64,000 nt of DNA from Tubiluchus corallicola (GCA_030141605.1 JAQGDQ010000425.1:62001-126000), one strand, 5' to 3'; counted from the first letter of the stretch, positions 10,674 to 23,487 are shown. Program-made: numbers and translations. The notes: generated by a model from the letters alone, not told the origin.

Positions 10674-13600
10674 ATGAAAATTTGTAAGAGATTCCCTCGA
10701 TGGGTTAAGTTGTATGCTGGCTTGTTCTGTACTGGCTGTAGAACGATATCTATCACTACAATGGAGAATCAGGCCTTAGAGATATTTAGTGCAACTGTGA
10801 ATGCGGTTTTACCTCATCGTTTGACTCGACAAGCATTAACGGTAAAAATTTGTAACAATTTTGCAGGGTTTACAGATGAGAGGATAGGTGAGTGGTATAT
10901 GGCCATCTAGGTTTCATACTGGCTTGATCCCGGTGGTATCATCCGTGAATGATGGCTGTTTTCTTCCGTGAGGAAGATATGTATAAATCTAAACGTGATG
11001 TGACACCACTGCTTTTCAGTAGCTCACTATAGAAGGATATCTTTGCTAGTGAGCTAGGTTCCGGTTACGTCACAAGTGTCTCTTGGTCAAGTCCTGCCTC
11101 TGCATGCTGGATTCTGGCTTGAGTGTGCCGAAGTGCATAAAAAACCGACCACTTTAAATAATCTTTATGTCTGTGTTGTTTTAGTTGCTCAAGCTTAGCA
11201 GAACATTATTCACTGCAAAACTTTCGTTAAGTGATTAAGCCTCAAGTTTGTTACATTCGTAAAAAAAAACTTTTGGCAAATGTGCTTATAAAATATCCAT
11301 AAATGAAAGCAATGATGAGAGAAAATACCTATGGCTAATTTAATCAAAAGTTGAATAGAAAGAAATGTCAATCATTACCTACAGAGGCTATAGATAATGA
11401 CAATGATCTGACCTTGAACTGGCAATATCGTCGATTAGTGTCATTTTCAGTCAACAGATGTAGCCGCAATTTTGTACCTGCTGACATGGCCTGTAGGGGG
11501 CGTGGCAGAGAATGCCTGTTCTATTGGTGGAACCACTAGTGATGTGTTTGATTCCAATATTACTGTTAAATAGGCCTACATGTATATTTTTGCTGATTGT
11601 ATGTCTAAAATTTACATGCTTTATAAAAATTTAGTTTTTTTACATACATGTAGTTAAACTGCTTAATTAGATTTACAGTATAACACACCTTCTAATATTA
11701 GGTTTTTTTAGATTTGTGAGCCTCAGGTGCACGTTTCATTTTGCCTGCCTTGTCGGTGACACTGGTGCATCTGGTGATGTGCACACTACATTAAATCTTG
11801 CTTACTTTCAAATTTTGGCATAAATTTTTACCCCTTTTATGAAAAGATGGTATGGCAGCTTTAACATGTATTTAGTGCTATTAAAAGCTGTTTTATGTAT
11901 GTTTTAAGGTAATCGTGACTTTGTAAGTTTGAATGGATTTCTAGTAAGCATGGTTCTGTTCAAATTAGGCAGCTTGTTTTAGTGTAAGTTTTGTGTAGTA
12001 TTTGATGAAGTTTTTTTTACGATCTACAGCAATGTTTGTTGTGCTGATTTTTGTGTGCATGCTTGTGCGATGTGACTTTTGTGTACATCCTAGTGTAGCA
12101 TGACTTGTGTGTGCATGCTCGTGTGGTGTGACTCTTGTGTACATCCTCTTTGGTGTGACTCTTGTGTGCATGCTCGTGTCGCATGACTTTTGTGTACATG
12201 CTCGTGTGGTGTGACTTTTGTGTACATGCTCGTGTGGTGTGACTTTTGTGTACATGCTCGTGTGGTGTGACTCTTATTCGTGTGATGTGTCCTACCAGAA
12301 GTTTCAGCTTTTATTGTTATTCATACAATGCTGTACAACTGACCAGGCCCTGACCAGGTTTTAGTTCAAGGTGCCAAATGGCAAAAAACTGAATTCTTGT
12401 AAATGTTTTTCCTAACACTCCGTGTGTGATATCATTTTGTGTAATGTAAGTAGTGTGCATTGCATTGACGTAGTCTTTCCGACTGTGTCCAAGGATTCTG
12501 TAAACCAGTAATTTTTGCTTGTAGTTTAGCGGAGATCATCTTAAAGTCGGTGGAAGAGAATACAGACTAAGCCACAATGTTACGGTTGTCGGATTTGGCA
12601 AAGCTGTGATTGGAATGGTACGCCCAGTTGAAGATGTCATCGGGGATCATGTTGTAAGAGGAATGGTCAGTGTACCGGTTGGTATAAGAAGCACATTGGA
12701 CAAACTAGGCAAACAGTATGTTGAATAAGCCTGATTTACCTTTTTTCAAGTTAGTTCAGTTTTTGCAAGTATTCCAGATTTGCAATTTATATTCTGTGAG
12801 TTTCAATTGTTACCGGTGATCATACTCTATCAGAAGTCAAATTCAAATCTTATCACATTTTGGTCTTTTGAATTCAAACACATTTTGGGATTTCAAGATT
12901 TCGATTTCAATATCGGCTTAGTAATCAGAAGCTGCTTGACGCGACTTGCAGTTAAACCGTGCTGACCCCTCTTTGTTTTAAACACTTTTCTGATTAAAAA
13001 AAAACAATTGATGTGTTCAGTTATTCAAATCCATAGTTTTAAGATCAAATTCAAATTAAAAAAAGCTGTTTGACAAAGTGTTCAAGTCAAACCCATGTCA
13101 CTTCCATGGTAAAATTACAATTAATGAATTTGAACAGTTGATTAACAATGGCACTCATGTATACTAGTATATATAATGAGATCTTGCATTAATTGTATAC
13201 TCACATATTAAGATGTTTGTTGTGCAAATTGGAAAACTGTTTTCTTATTTTAAATTTCAAGTAGCATTTAGTAAAAAACACGGGAAGTTGTGTAGGTTAT
13301 TTTTTACTGATTGAATATTAAAGGAAAACCAGACTCATTCTTAAACTGTATGTCAAAACAATCTACTCTTTAAAATGTTGAAATGGGACATACTATTTTT
13401 TTCAAATACAACTTACATGAAAGAATTATTACCTTACTATCACATAAATGCAATTTCACGTTCGCGCGGCTAGTTCTTCACTGCTATATGCATTTCGCCA
13501 TTTGTTAGTTATATGGGCACTAGCCACCTCCATTTTCGAAACGCATTATGCAAAAAACAGGTGCTGTACCTCTTAGTTCAGATGTGTTAGTTTGTGATGA

Positions 13601-16449
13601 ACTACACACGTTGGATAGTTCATGCATGAGCACAGCTATAAATGTGAATTTGAATTTTTATCTTAAAACTTGCCGAGTTTTAGTACAACACATTGAATCT
13701 TATACGGTAACACTGTACTTCAATTTTCGTCTTCATAAACACATGCAACATGCTCATGGAATGTTTGTGCAGTTGAGCTTGCCCACTGCTAATTAAGATC
13801 TTAAACTATTATTTAATTATCAAAAACACATTTGGAGTATTACTGGTTTTAAACCATACTTCAAAATGGTGTAGGACATCAAAAATCATTCAGTTTTCTT
13901 TTAAACAGAAATCATCTTGTTAGCGCTTAGTTCCAGCTAGCAAGCCCCATTGCAAGTTCTCATATAAATCATAAAGCACTCATATGCTCTCTTCTTAGTC
14001 AGAGTATGTCTTTTTTTGGATATCATTGTAAGGTTATTTCTTTAGCGACATGTTACCTACGAAAACGAGTAAGATAGAAGTAATCGAGGGAGCAGCGAAC
14101 AACCTTCCAGACGAATGCGCTTATGGAGCTGCCGTCAAGATATACGACTTGGCCAAGTCTCTTCGATCGTCTTCAGACCTTTTGCTTGTGCTGGTCTCTG
14201 GTGGCGGGTCTGCTCTTTTGCCCCTTCCTGTTCCACCAATCACGTTGCAGGAGAAACTCCTTGTGACAAAAGCGCTGGCGGCATCTGGTGCTAGTATACA
14301 GGAACTAAACGTGGTGAGGAGTAAACTGTCTTTGGTAAAAGGAGGTGGATTAGCAAGAGCTGCCCATCCTGCTCAGGTGAGTGTAGGAGACAGCTTTTGG
14401 GGGGTGTCAGGCACTTCTCTTATCGAACCTTTATGAGCTGACATTGTTTTTTATGCAGTAACTGCTATACTACATGAGTTTAATGAACCTACAATAGGTG
14501 GTACTAGTGTTCCTCTTTGCGGAATTTATTGCCTTGCTAGATTTTTAATGTTAAGGTGTCATAACTTTCTTATTGCAAATATAATTCTATTTTTCCAAGT
14601 ACTTTTTCAGGTACTTTTTCCAAGTACTAAAGGTGAAAATACAAACATTAAATTAACTTCTAGTAATCTAATGTAAGTGCAAGATTTTAGTTAAGGTATT
14701 TTGAAAGTCCTTTGTACTTATATAGCAAGAAAATTTTCAAGTACATTCATAGAATAGTAATTATGTTAGTAATGATGTTTTTATGTACAAAGCCTTGTTT
14801 TATGTATAAAGGACATAAGGTATTACAAAGAATCCTATAAACACTAATTAGAATTGTTTTTTAATAATTAAAAAATAAATTTTAAATTCAGAAATTCAGT
14901 AAAATATTTTTCTAAGCTTTGTTTTGTAAAAAAAAACAATAGATTGGATTTATAGTTTAGAAAACTTCTATAGTTTGGTGATGTTATATTCCTTTAAGTT
15001 AAATTGTCAGGACATTAAGATAATGAAACTAGGGTTACCATATTGTCTGAGTTGAAAAAGAGGACACTTTTTTGCACACTTGTAAGTAGGCAAAAATGAC
15101 CAGTCTAGGGTCCATTAAAACAATGCAAAATAAAATCATTTTGAGTTGCTAGCGAATACGCCGAGTATCGACAGCGGTGTGAGTCGTGTGACCCATAGTG
15201 ATGTGCGCATCGCTTACTTTTTTCTGTAAATATGTACACAAAGCTTTTACAAGGATTGCATTTTAAGATGTTAGCAACATCTTGTATTGAAAATTAACGA
15301 GCTTTTCTTTGTCTCGTACTTACGGATTGAGACAAAATCCGGACAAACTACCAATTTTTTGAAAACCCGCCCGGACAGAGGCCCAAAAAGAGGACGTGTC
15401 CGGGGAAATCTGGACGTATGGTAACCCTAAATGGAACAGCTATCTTCTGGGTGATCATATCTAGAAGTCCTGTTGTCTACATTTAACACTGCCTATAATT
15501 TTTTATTCTTTTTAACTGTTCAGGCTCTGAAATGCTTTTGCCCTGTTTTTGTTTTTGATTGCATTTCTCTTGTTAGGTTTTGACTTTGATTTTATCTGAC
15601 ATCATCAACGATCCAATTCACCTCATTGCCAGTGGACCTACGGTAATTGAACGCGATCGTAGCGGCAACTGTGTAGAGATACTACAGAAATACAATGTAA
15701 AACATAAACTGCCACGATCTGTGATCAGCATGTTAGAAACAACTGAAAAAAACTCCGAGCCAAGCAGCAACATTGATGTGAAGAATATCGTCATTGGTTC
15801 GAATAACTTAGCTTTATTGGCTGGCAAAGCAGCAGCAGAAAAATGTGGCTACGAAGCATTTATAATTTCACAGGAATTGACTGGCGAGGCACGCGACATC
15901 GGGCGCACGTTCGCTAGAATTGCATGCCATTTGATGCGATTGTACGAAAACCGTGAACAAAGTTGTGATTGCAGTGCCGTTTTGAGAGAACGTTTGTTAC
16001 TAGAGTTAGATAAGGATAAGCAGAAGAGCATTTTTATGGCTTGCAAAATGCAAAAGCCTGTGTGTCTCTTAGCAGGTGGAGAGTCAACCGTGACAGTGAG
16101 AGGATTCGGTAAAGGTGGCCGAAACCAAGAGATGGCACTTGCTTGTGGAATGGAGTTGGAGAAATTGTTTGGAGAGTCTCCAGCGATCGGCTACAGGGTT
16201 ACATTTCTTAGTTGTGGCACTGATGGACAGGATGGACCCACCGATGCCGCCGGTGCATTTGTTACCAGCGACACGATCGCCTCAGCTAGGCAAAGTGGCT
16301 TAAATCCGGAACGGTTTTTAGAAAATAATGATTCATACTCATTTTGGGAGCGATGCGATGGCGGCATGAGATTGGTGAAAACTGGTTTGACGGGCACAAA
16401 CGTCATGGATGTTCATTTGTTATTGATTGAACCAAATCAAACCTATTAA
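10674..16449 (+). CDS. GLYCTK: D-glycerate kinase, MOFRL family (complete, four exons)
   Basis: It phosphorylates D-glycerate, linking serine and fructose breakdown to glycolysis. Exons 10674-10841, 12525-12715, 14046-14376 and 15577-16449 (TAA) join in phase to 520 aa, close to the human enzyme (about 523). The N-terminal glycerate kinase domain has FGKAVIGM in exon 2, the glycine-rich loop SGGGSALLPLPVPP near residues 171-184 and VKGGGLARAAHPAQ at the end of exon 3. The MOFRL part in exon 4 has LSDIINDPIHLIASGPTV, LLAGGESTVTVRGFGKGGRN near 394-413 and SCGTDGQDGPTDAAGAFV near 442-459, and ends with TGLTGTNVMDVHL. The start at 10674 is the first ATG after an in-frame TAA. It adds 29 residues rich in Lys/Arg before a second Met at 10761, where homology begins, so it may be a mitochondrial presequence. 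Intron 2 holds a dispersed repeat and intron 3 a hAT-type element. Confidence 0.95.
12047..12287. repeat. 28-bp minisatellite in GLYCTK intron 1
   Basis: About 8.5 copies of a unit reading GTGTGGTGTGACTTTTGTGT-ACATGCTC. The last three copies are nearly identical and the first ones more diverged. Minus-strand open frames here are repeat artefacts. Confidence 0.88.
13321..13905 (+). repeat. Dispersed repeat family A, copy 2 (GLYCTK intron 2)
   Basis: Second, same-strand copy of the 400-1005 repeat. The match runs from the AAAACC-AG start through AATTAAGAT and TTTAATTATCA-AA near the end. The open frame at 13548-13796 lies wholly within the repeat and is not considered a gene. Confidence 0.75.
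15030..15429. mobile_element. hAT-like MITE in GLYCTK intron 3
   Basis: Ends TAGGGTTACCATA and TATGGTAACCCTA are inverted repeats. Flanking 8-mers AATGAAAC (15022-15029) and AATGGAAC (15430-15437) differ at one base, consistent with an aged 8-bp target duplication. It is 400 bp with no coding capacity, and its interior near the right end repeats GAGGAC/GTCCGG motifs. Confidence 0.8.
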
Positions 16450-16734
16450 CTGACATGAGAGAAAGGAAATTGCAAAGAAAACATACTTTCAAACTTTATA
16501 TTGTGATAGAACATAGATAATTTTCATCAAGATTGTCTTCCAGAAGTAATAATGCAGGCAATTAATGGCGTGATGTAAAGGTATTTATTAATTGAATTCA
16601 TTTATATTGATGTTGATCATGTTAAATTTTATAAGGTATGCTGTAATTTCTGTTGTAACTATCATTAAATTTGTTACAGTGAAAATAGTAAATTACCTGC
16701 GAGATGAATTTATCATTTCAACATTGAAAGTCTA

Positions 16735-17195
16735 TATAACCCCAACAGACATTGAAGTTTTTCAAATGCATTTTTGTGATTACACAAAGAATTAAAAGTT
16801 ATTATTAAACAAAAGAATCTTGTAAATTAAATAACTTACCTTTTTCTAGCAAATTTCAAACATGTGCATTGCCATAAAGATCGCCAAGTTTTGTGTCTTT
16901 GGCGTGAGTGAGCAAGACAGACGTACGAGATACTGAAAGCGTCTTTAGTTACCTATGTTTGTTTAATGATCTTTGGTGACCTCATGACTGTACTCACCAT
17001 GTCATTTGTATCGTGCAGTGAAAAATGGCGGTTCTTCAAATTTAATACAGCTAACAATGCAGTGATAAAAAAATCAAAAGAAATAAATTTTACAGTAAGT
17101 TTCTAATAAAATAAACTGAATATTTGTAATAACAGTAGGATTTTAAGTTGTAAAAGCTTATATTATAATGAGGGTTTAGTTTGAGCTTAAAATCA
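16735..17195 (+). repeat. Dispersed repeat family B, copy 1
   Basis: Aligns with 26335-26722. Shared blocks include GATTACACAAAGAA, GTTATTATTAAACAAAAG, AAATGGCGGTTCTTCAAAT, AGTGATAAAAAATCAAAAGA and GGGTTTAGTTTGAG. Intergenic here, just past GLYCTK. Class unknown. Confidence 0.75.
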
Positions 17196-19130
17196 TGCTC
17201 ATTCTAGTATTTGAAGAATATTTGAGTTATAAATCACATTTCAGCTTGGCTTAACTGTAGTAGTCTTAGCGTGGTATTGTTGTTTGAATATTTGTTTAAC
17301 CTCTGAAAGACCTTCAATTGAAAGTTTAAGTAAGCAGTCCTGCAATTATTAAATTCATGGGTTGCTACTGTTTTACCCAAATATCTGAAATAGTTTCAGT
17401 AATTGCCTTCAATTTGGTGTCGAAAAAGCGAAGTGATCAAACCTCATTATCAGTTTGCATGGAATTTCTTGATCCTTGTTACAAATTTTCATAGAATTTG
17501 CTGGCAGTCAGTTTTGAAATGATAGAGCTTCGTTGCACGGGAGTTTTTCACTGAAATTGTGCTGTGAAGAATTCAACAAATTCATGGTATGATGATGAAG
17601 CACAAAGCACTTCTGGGTGAAATAAAACGCAATTCATTTAGGTTTAGTCTGCAATCGGTTTTTATTACATAAGTTATAATAAGCGTAAATGTAACCAGCG
17701 GGCAGTGAAACATAATCGTGGTGGATCCATATTTGATCATGAGTTTTATCTCAGGTGACCAGGTTTTCATTATCTGTACACACAGGTATTAAATTCTAAT
17801 CTACTTATAATTATTAATTATCTTATATCTTAAATATTAACTACAATCAAAATCTCTTTATACCACCTATATATATATATACAAATAAGCAATATGGTGC
17901 ATTGTAAGACACGTAAGTGGTGCATTGACAGATAATCACATAATTCATATGCGTAACTATTTAAAAAAAAATTTCACTCTTTGAGGCTCACTCAAAGTCG
18001 TAATTACATATTATGTTTTCCTTTCTCAACTTTCAGGTTTATTGCTCTTATACCATTGCTATTATTACATCATTTACTTCATCCTTATTTACATTAAGTT
18101 ATCTACAGAAGCCTGCATAACTATAATCATTTTTTCATTTAAGTAAGGTGAGTGTGTTAATGACTGTATGGTCGTACACTCACCTCGCACTACTCAAATT
18201 ATTTTATTTAAAGTTTATTAAAGTGTTTGATATTGCATTTTTTGATGTGTGAAATAACATTCGTAGTTCATAGTTCACCTACTTTGGGATTCCAAAAAAG
18301 GTGGCGTGACACTATAACAAGGTGCATTAATGCAAACATGTCCATGCAAATGTAGATATTTTGTTTTGCTAAAAATCTGGGCATTGAGCGAGGTTGGCAT
18401 TATAAAGAGGAGTATAATAACAAGGTTGGACTGCATATTTGACGTTATGCATTGATAGCTGTAACAAGTGTAAGAGGCTCTTATTTTGCATATTGTAACA
18501 AACCTGTGTTAAGCGACCTAGAGCTAACATTCACTGCTATCTTAGTTGTCTAGATCTAAGTAAATACTGATGGTGTCAATGTTTGCGTGTTTGATTTTTT
18601 GCAATTTCTAATCTTTTCATTTTTTATGAATTTGCAAATGTCTAGGTCACGAGTTGTGAAGCGTGCGTTGTAGACTTTTATTTATACTAACTGATAGGAT
18701 CCAATCTGACGGCGGCTGCTATTAGCACTTTATAAAGACTTACAGAAAAATACAGGAAAATTAGTAAGTGTATCAAAATTATAGTTTAAATTTTTATTGC
18801 AGTCTTAAGTAGATTTTTTTAACAAATTTATGAATAAAGTTTTATAACTTATTTATTTATGCATTTTATAACTTTATCAAAGAAGCGATAAAATTTGTCA
18901 ATAATGTATTAACGTATAATGTTAATCCAGTATTAATAATGATTGGATCAAAAACTTAATGCCCGACATCTGACAAAACTGAACATTTATCACTTTAGTT
19001 TAAGCTAAATTAAAATTAGAAGAGTTACTATCATAATTTTTCTCACTAATCAGTTCTTTACTAAACTGAGGAAAGATAAAGGGTAAATGTAAACCACAAT
19101 TCATACTTTGTTCTTTGTTGCTTTCCTTGT

Positions 19131-19267
<137 letters not shown>

Positions 19268-19321
19268 TAAGCAATTAATTAATTACTTCAAGAATTTGGC
19301 ATGAATTTTTTTGCCCTTTTC

Positions 19322-19392
19322 TTGATCGGTGTAGTGTAGTGGTCTAAGCCTTCTGCCTTGTACGCAGAAGGTTCCGAGTTCAAATCCGGCCT
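19322..19392 (+). repeat. tRNA-derived segment (pseudo-tRNA-Thr-like or SINE head)
   Basis: Begins GATCGGTGTAGTGTAGTGGT (A-box-like). It has a clean anticodon arm TTCTGC-CTTGTAC-GCAGAA with TGT in the anticodon position, then the B-box-like GAGTTCAAATCCGG. The acceptor stem does not pair and the T stem is mismatched, so I do not call a functional tRNA. Confidence 0.55.
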
Positions 19393-19529
19393 TTGTTTCT
19401 GTTTTTCACAATTTCCCATTTTTCAAATTTGGTTTCAAATTTACTCAATGGTGAGTTGTACCAGCGTCAGTTAAACTCAATGAGCAAATTATCTTTTTAT
19501 ACATTTATTCGTTTAAACAGAATTTTGAA

Positions 19530-19757
19530 GTGAAAACTTATTTAGAAAATGTTGGAAATATCAATGTTAGAAACACCAAGCCTTTAGAAAAAAATCCAGG
19601 ACCAAGTATTCATCGTTTGGCTATTGAAACTGGTAGATATGTAAGGCCACTTACACCTGCTCCACGTGAAAATCCAGTTTATAGTGTTTGCAATGTTGTT
19701 GAGGATGAATGCTATTTCTATTGTACTGCTCAAAATATGACGTTGCATGTAACTTAA
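19530..19757 (+). pseudogene. Non-LTR retrotransposon C-terminal remnant (possible)
   Basis: A 75-residue open frame contains HRLAIETGRYVRPLTP and VCNVVEDECYFYC. This resembles the short Cys/His segment after the reverse transcriptase domain in some animal LINE proteins. No reverse transcriptase motif is adjacent. Assignment rests on recall of that motif and is moderate. Confidence 0.5.
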
Positions 19758-20224
19758 AATTACAACGGTTTATTAGTTTGTTCCTACTTTTAATTCTTTT
19801 TAACTGAAAATGAAAAACTGTTTTGTCTGATGCAACCGCAAAACACTGTAATACAATGTGCAGTGGCAAAAATTATCCAAACTTGCATGTAATCTATTGT
19901 ATGAAATGTTTATTATTGTTTTGATGGGTCCTGTTAACACATGTCAATAAAGTGTCTAATAAAAGGGGATTTTCTGATCCTGGATTATGATATAAAACTC
20001 CTCGTGTAAAAATACTAAAGCATCTGCTGTTGTTCTTGGCATGTATATTGTAAAATACCTCCACTTTTGCTTGTTAAGTAAATTTCATGTTTTTATTAAC
20101 TCTTGTATAACTGTCATTGTTATCTAAAAATCTAACTATTGCTTTATTAAAAATTTCGCATAAATAGCTTTTTTCATGAGGAACCAATTTTGGAAATCAA
20201 CGCCTGAACATGCTTTTGAGTAAA

Positions 20225-20300
20225 AATATCTGTGACCAAACACAGGGATTGAACTCTGGACCTTGTAATTGTTAACCATTGTATTATGGTGTTATTTCAA
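20225..20300 (-). repeat. tRNA-like (SINE-head) segment
   Basis: On the minus strand it reads CAATGGTTAACAATTACAAG then GTCCAGAGTTCAATCCCTG. The B-box core GTTCAATCC is intact and the remainder degenerate. Probably a decayed SINE end. Confidence 0.45.
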
Positions 20301-21022
20301 GACGTGTTTTATTGGACTGGCCTTGGAACATTATCAGTGTCCTAAATAGTTGCCAAGGCTAGACATGAGCTAGAACTGTGAACTGAGATTTATGTGAAAT
20401 AAAACACATGAATGACCTTTGAGCTTATTTACATACGTGACTTTTTTCTCAATTTTTGTGTGTACTTTGTTTTGTTTTTCATCTGTTGAGTTTATCATCT
20501 TAATCAGTACTTTATAGATCCTCTTAACAGTTTTAAACACTGCCTTAGTTAATGCTTCATCTGCATATTTACTCTACGAAGATTGTAACTCAGAACTCTC
20601 TTACAGTAGCACATTAGAAGATGGTGCTGTTTCCACCATCAAGGAGTGGATGGAGCTAAATACAGGAGTGTATTAACCAATAGGTTAACTAGCGTTGCCA
20701 AAGTTTGAGGGACTTATTCTCCTCGGAAAATGTGTATACTTTCATATTCATGTAAAGGGGAGCATTTTATAACACATCACAGGCAGGTACTGAGCACAGC
20801 TTTTATATAAGTGCCACATATCAAATACGTACAAGGTAGTACACAACAAGCAGTTGCCTGGCTTGCTTCAATATAAGCACTATGCAAATAACCACGTAGA
20901 AACTAGGTTAATAGTGTTTCTAATACACAACAAGTAATTGTTTGATCTGATTACATGAACAATCGTAAATTCTCAACATAGATGGGCGTGACAGAATTAT
21001 CAGCTGAGCACCTCGTAAAGTC

Positions 21023-21945
21023 TTGATACGCTTCTGCCTAAATCGCCTAAAAATGAATGAGACAGGGACTTATTATATTATTTTTGTTAACAAACTACAA
21101 ATTGATAAATGCTTATTGACATCTGTGAATGTTGATTCTAACAATGTGAAAATTAGTGACTTAGTTACATATTTGTGTGCAACTCTAGACAATCATTCAA
21201 AGCTCCCATGTACATTCTAAGTGTAAAAAGCCACTGGGTAACTTAATTCGAATTGCATTGCAGTATTTATCTAAGGACTCTGTGTAATGTATCATGTCTT
21301 TGCTTGTTTTATCAGCGAATTCATTATTTGTTGAACTCGCAGACCTTGAAGCCAATGCAAAGGGTGCAAAACTGGGCTGCTAAAGTTGTAACAGGTGTGA
21401 CAATATATGACAGTGCAACAAGTGCTTTCATTGACTATGGTCTTCATTGGCTACCAATTATTAATATTATCACCACTATTTATTTTGAAATTGCAGTACA
21501 ATTTTCAATTTGTAAGTAGCATAAAAAATAAAAATATTTACACATTATAATGAGTATAACGAAAAGGGACAATAAATAATACAGCACTAAGTCAAGAATG
21601 TTGGTGTCGGTGTAGTTTTAAAATATTAGTTTTAACCTACAAAGCATTACAAGCATTAGCTCCAGCTTACTTGGCTAATGGTCTACAATTTCATGTTTAT
21701 ATCAAGAGCACACGAGCTAGCAAAGCAAATGAATTAGAACTTGTTGTACCTTTTAATAAAAAGAAAGTCTTTGCTAATTTAGGATTTTTAAGTATTCCGC
21801 CATGACGCTGGAAAAAGCTACTAACTGAAATCAAGGAATGCTCAAATTTAAATTCTTGTAAAAGGGAACTGAAAGCTCCTCTTTTTAAGCAGCATTTTAA
21901 TGTTGTAAGTGGTGAATGTTTTGCAGATTTTTTTTGATTTATCGA
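21023..21945 (+). pseudogene. Decayed non-LTR retrotransposon (CR1/L2-like) reverse transcriptase C-terminus
   Basis: Several frames in succession give recognisable pieces of the reverse transcriptase thumb and C-terminal region. These are SNNVKISDLVTYLCATLDN near 21137-21193, PMQRVQNWAAKVVTGVTIYD near 21350-21409 followed by GLHWLPI, then YKALQALAPAYLANGLQFHV near 21640-21700. The pattern (Q-R-V-Q-N-x-A-A, HWLP, YKAL...L-A-P-x-Y-L) is typical of CR1/L2-like elements. Frameshifts and stops show it is dead. An (ATT)n run follows at 22058. Confidence 0.75.
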
Positions 21946-22057
21946 CAGGTCTAATTATACTACGATTTTTTAGTATTTTATGTAAATATTTTTAATTGTA
22001 TAGCATCTTAGAAAATTTTGTTTTGAAACAGCACTTTATAAAAAATTAACTATTATT

Positions 22058-22077
22058 ATTATCATTATATTATTATG

Positions 22078-22144
<67 letters not shown>
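22058..22144. repeat. (ATT)n microsatellite downstream of a dead LINE
   Basis: About 28 ATT triplets with slight impurity at the start. It lies just downstream of the LINE fragment and may derive from its 3' simple-repeat tail. Confidence 0.93.
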
Positions 22145-22145
<1 letters not shown>

Positions 22146-23059
22146 TTCAGTAGCTTAACTGAAGGAAAAACACATTTTTGGGTGCAAAGTTTTTCTCCTT
22201 TTTTTCTTATTTATATTGTAACATTGATTTACTGAATGTATTTTAAAAAGGTGCTTAATGGACACCTTGGACTGTTTTAAAAATGTGTTTTAAAATTAAT
22301 TTTTTCCTGCATACCTTACGTAAACATTCTGCACCTGTCGAAAGTGAAATACTTATCTGTTCATAGAAATGACCTTTGCAGAAAAATTTTAAGTCAATCC
22401 TAAGTCCAGATAGCAGGTTTCATTTATTTGTTACCTAAACACAATCTTCGTAGGCAGCTGATGTCCCTTTACCTTTTTGCCGTACTGAGCAATTCAAAAA
22501 TACTTTTATACCATATGTACTTTTTATTATCAGTAAGTTTGTTGTTACTGTATAAATTGTGGCACCAAGATTTAATGGATTCTAAGTAGATCAGCCTTAA
22601 TGTAAATTATTGTCTTTTTAATGTAATTTAATTTAATCGTAATTTAAATCTCAGAGTATCTTAATGTAATGTAATGTAATCTTCAGGTTACAAGATTTTA
22701 ATAAACTTATATAATAAAATAAATTATGAAAAATACGAAGAAAAATAATTTCCGAAACGATTTAACTTACAAAACTATTTTTTTCAACTTGTTATCGTAT
22801 ACTCAGATAAAAAATACAATTATCAGCAATTGGTAAATTTACGAAGTTTGTAATTTTTCAAGAGTTCAGCATTTTTAGCAAACTAGTTGATACAAAATAA
22901 AAAAGGATGCTTTGTCAGTTTAAGTTATTTTTCACATAATGCAACAAACTTGTAGTACTTTTTTTAGTTTTTTCATATCTTGTCTTGTATGTGTTATTTA
23001 AACATGTTGTAGCAGTAATGTTGCAAGTTCGTTATTGCTGTAAAGCATATTGGAACCTA

Positions 23060-23200
23060 TAATTCAATTCAATTCAATTTATTCATCTCGTTTAGACAAT
23101 ATAGCAATATGCGACATATAATTATGAATAATACTACACTGAGACAGGGTGGTGAACGACAAAGAAGTCACCTAGCAACCACCCTTATTTGTGGAACATA
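23060..23200 (-). repeat. Retroelement-end-like repeat, copy 1
   Basis: Starts with AATTCAATTCAATTCAATTT and contains GAGACAGGGTGGTGAACGAC then AAAGAAGTCACCTAGCAACC. It matches 41165-41310 in the same order. The AT-rich pentamer start followed by a conserved core looks like the antisense 3' end of a retroelement; the strand is inferred. Confidence 0.5.
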
Positions 23201-23487
23201 CATATTAGTTTGGTTAATTATACGACACTAGTTAACAGCTTTATACGAGATGTAATAAATGTAAGTACAAGTAGAGCGAATAAAATACGAGCGAAATGTG
23301 CTACTTTCTAGCAATCTTTTGCTATGAATTACTAAAATATAATTCCAAGAAGCAAGGTTTTCAAATGAAGAATATTGTTATACAATTGTACAAGCAAAAA
23401 ACTCAGAGTATTAGAATGTTTCAATTGCATGGGATTTGCCAAATCACTTTCATTTTCAGATATTCCACAGCAAATCCAGTAAAAATC

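Noticed and set aside
10842-10910. Continuation of the GLYCTK first exon past 10841
   Set aside because: A donor (ACG|GTAAAA) lies where homology stops, and the next exon at 12525 resumes it in phase.
10925-11160. Possible third dispersed family with 24290-24500
   Set aside because: Shared words (GAGCTAGGTTC-GGT, GCTG-ATTCTGGCTTG) are suggestive, but the alignment is too gapped by eye to claim.
19322-19392. Functional tRNA-Thr(TGT)
   Set aside because: The anticodon arm and B box look good, but the acceptor stem does not pair and the T stem is mismatched. Treated as tRNA-derived.
23296-23487. Upstream extension of the sulfotransferase frame to an ATG at 23296
   Set aside because: A pyrimidine-rich AG acceptor at 23459 and family homology favour the ATG at 23488. 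Copy 2 has the same acceptor-then-ATG arrangement.
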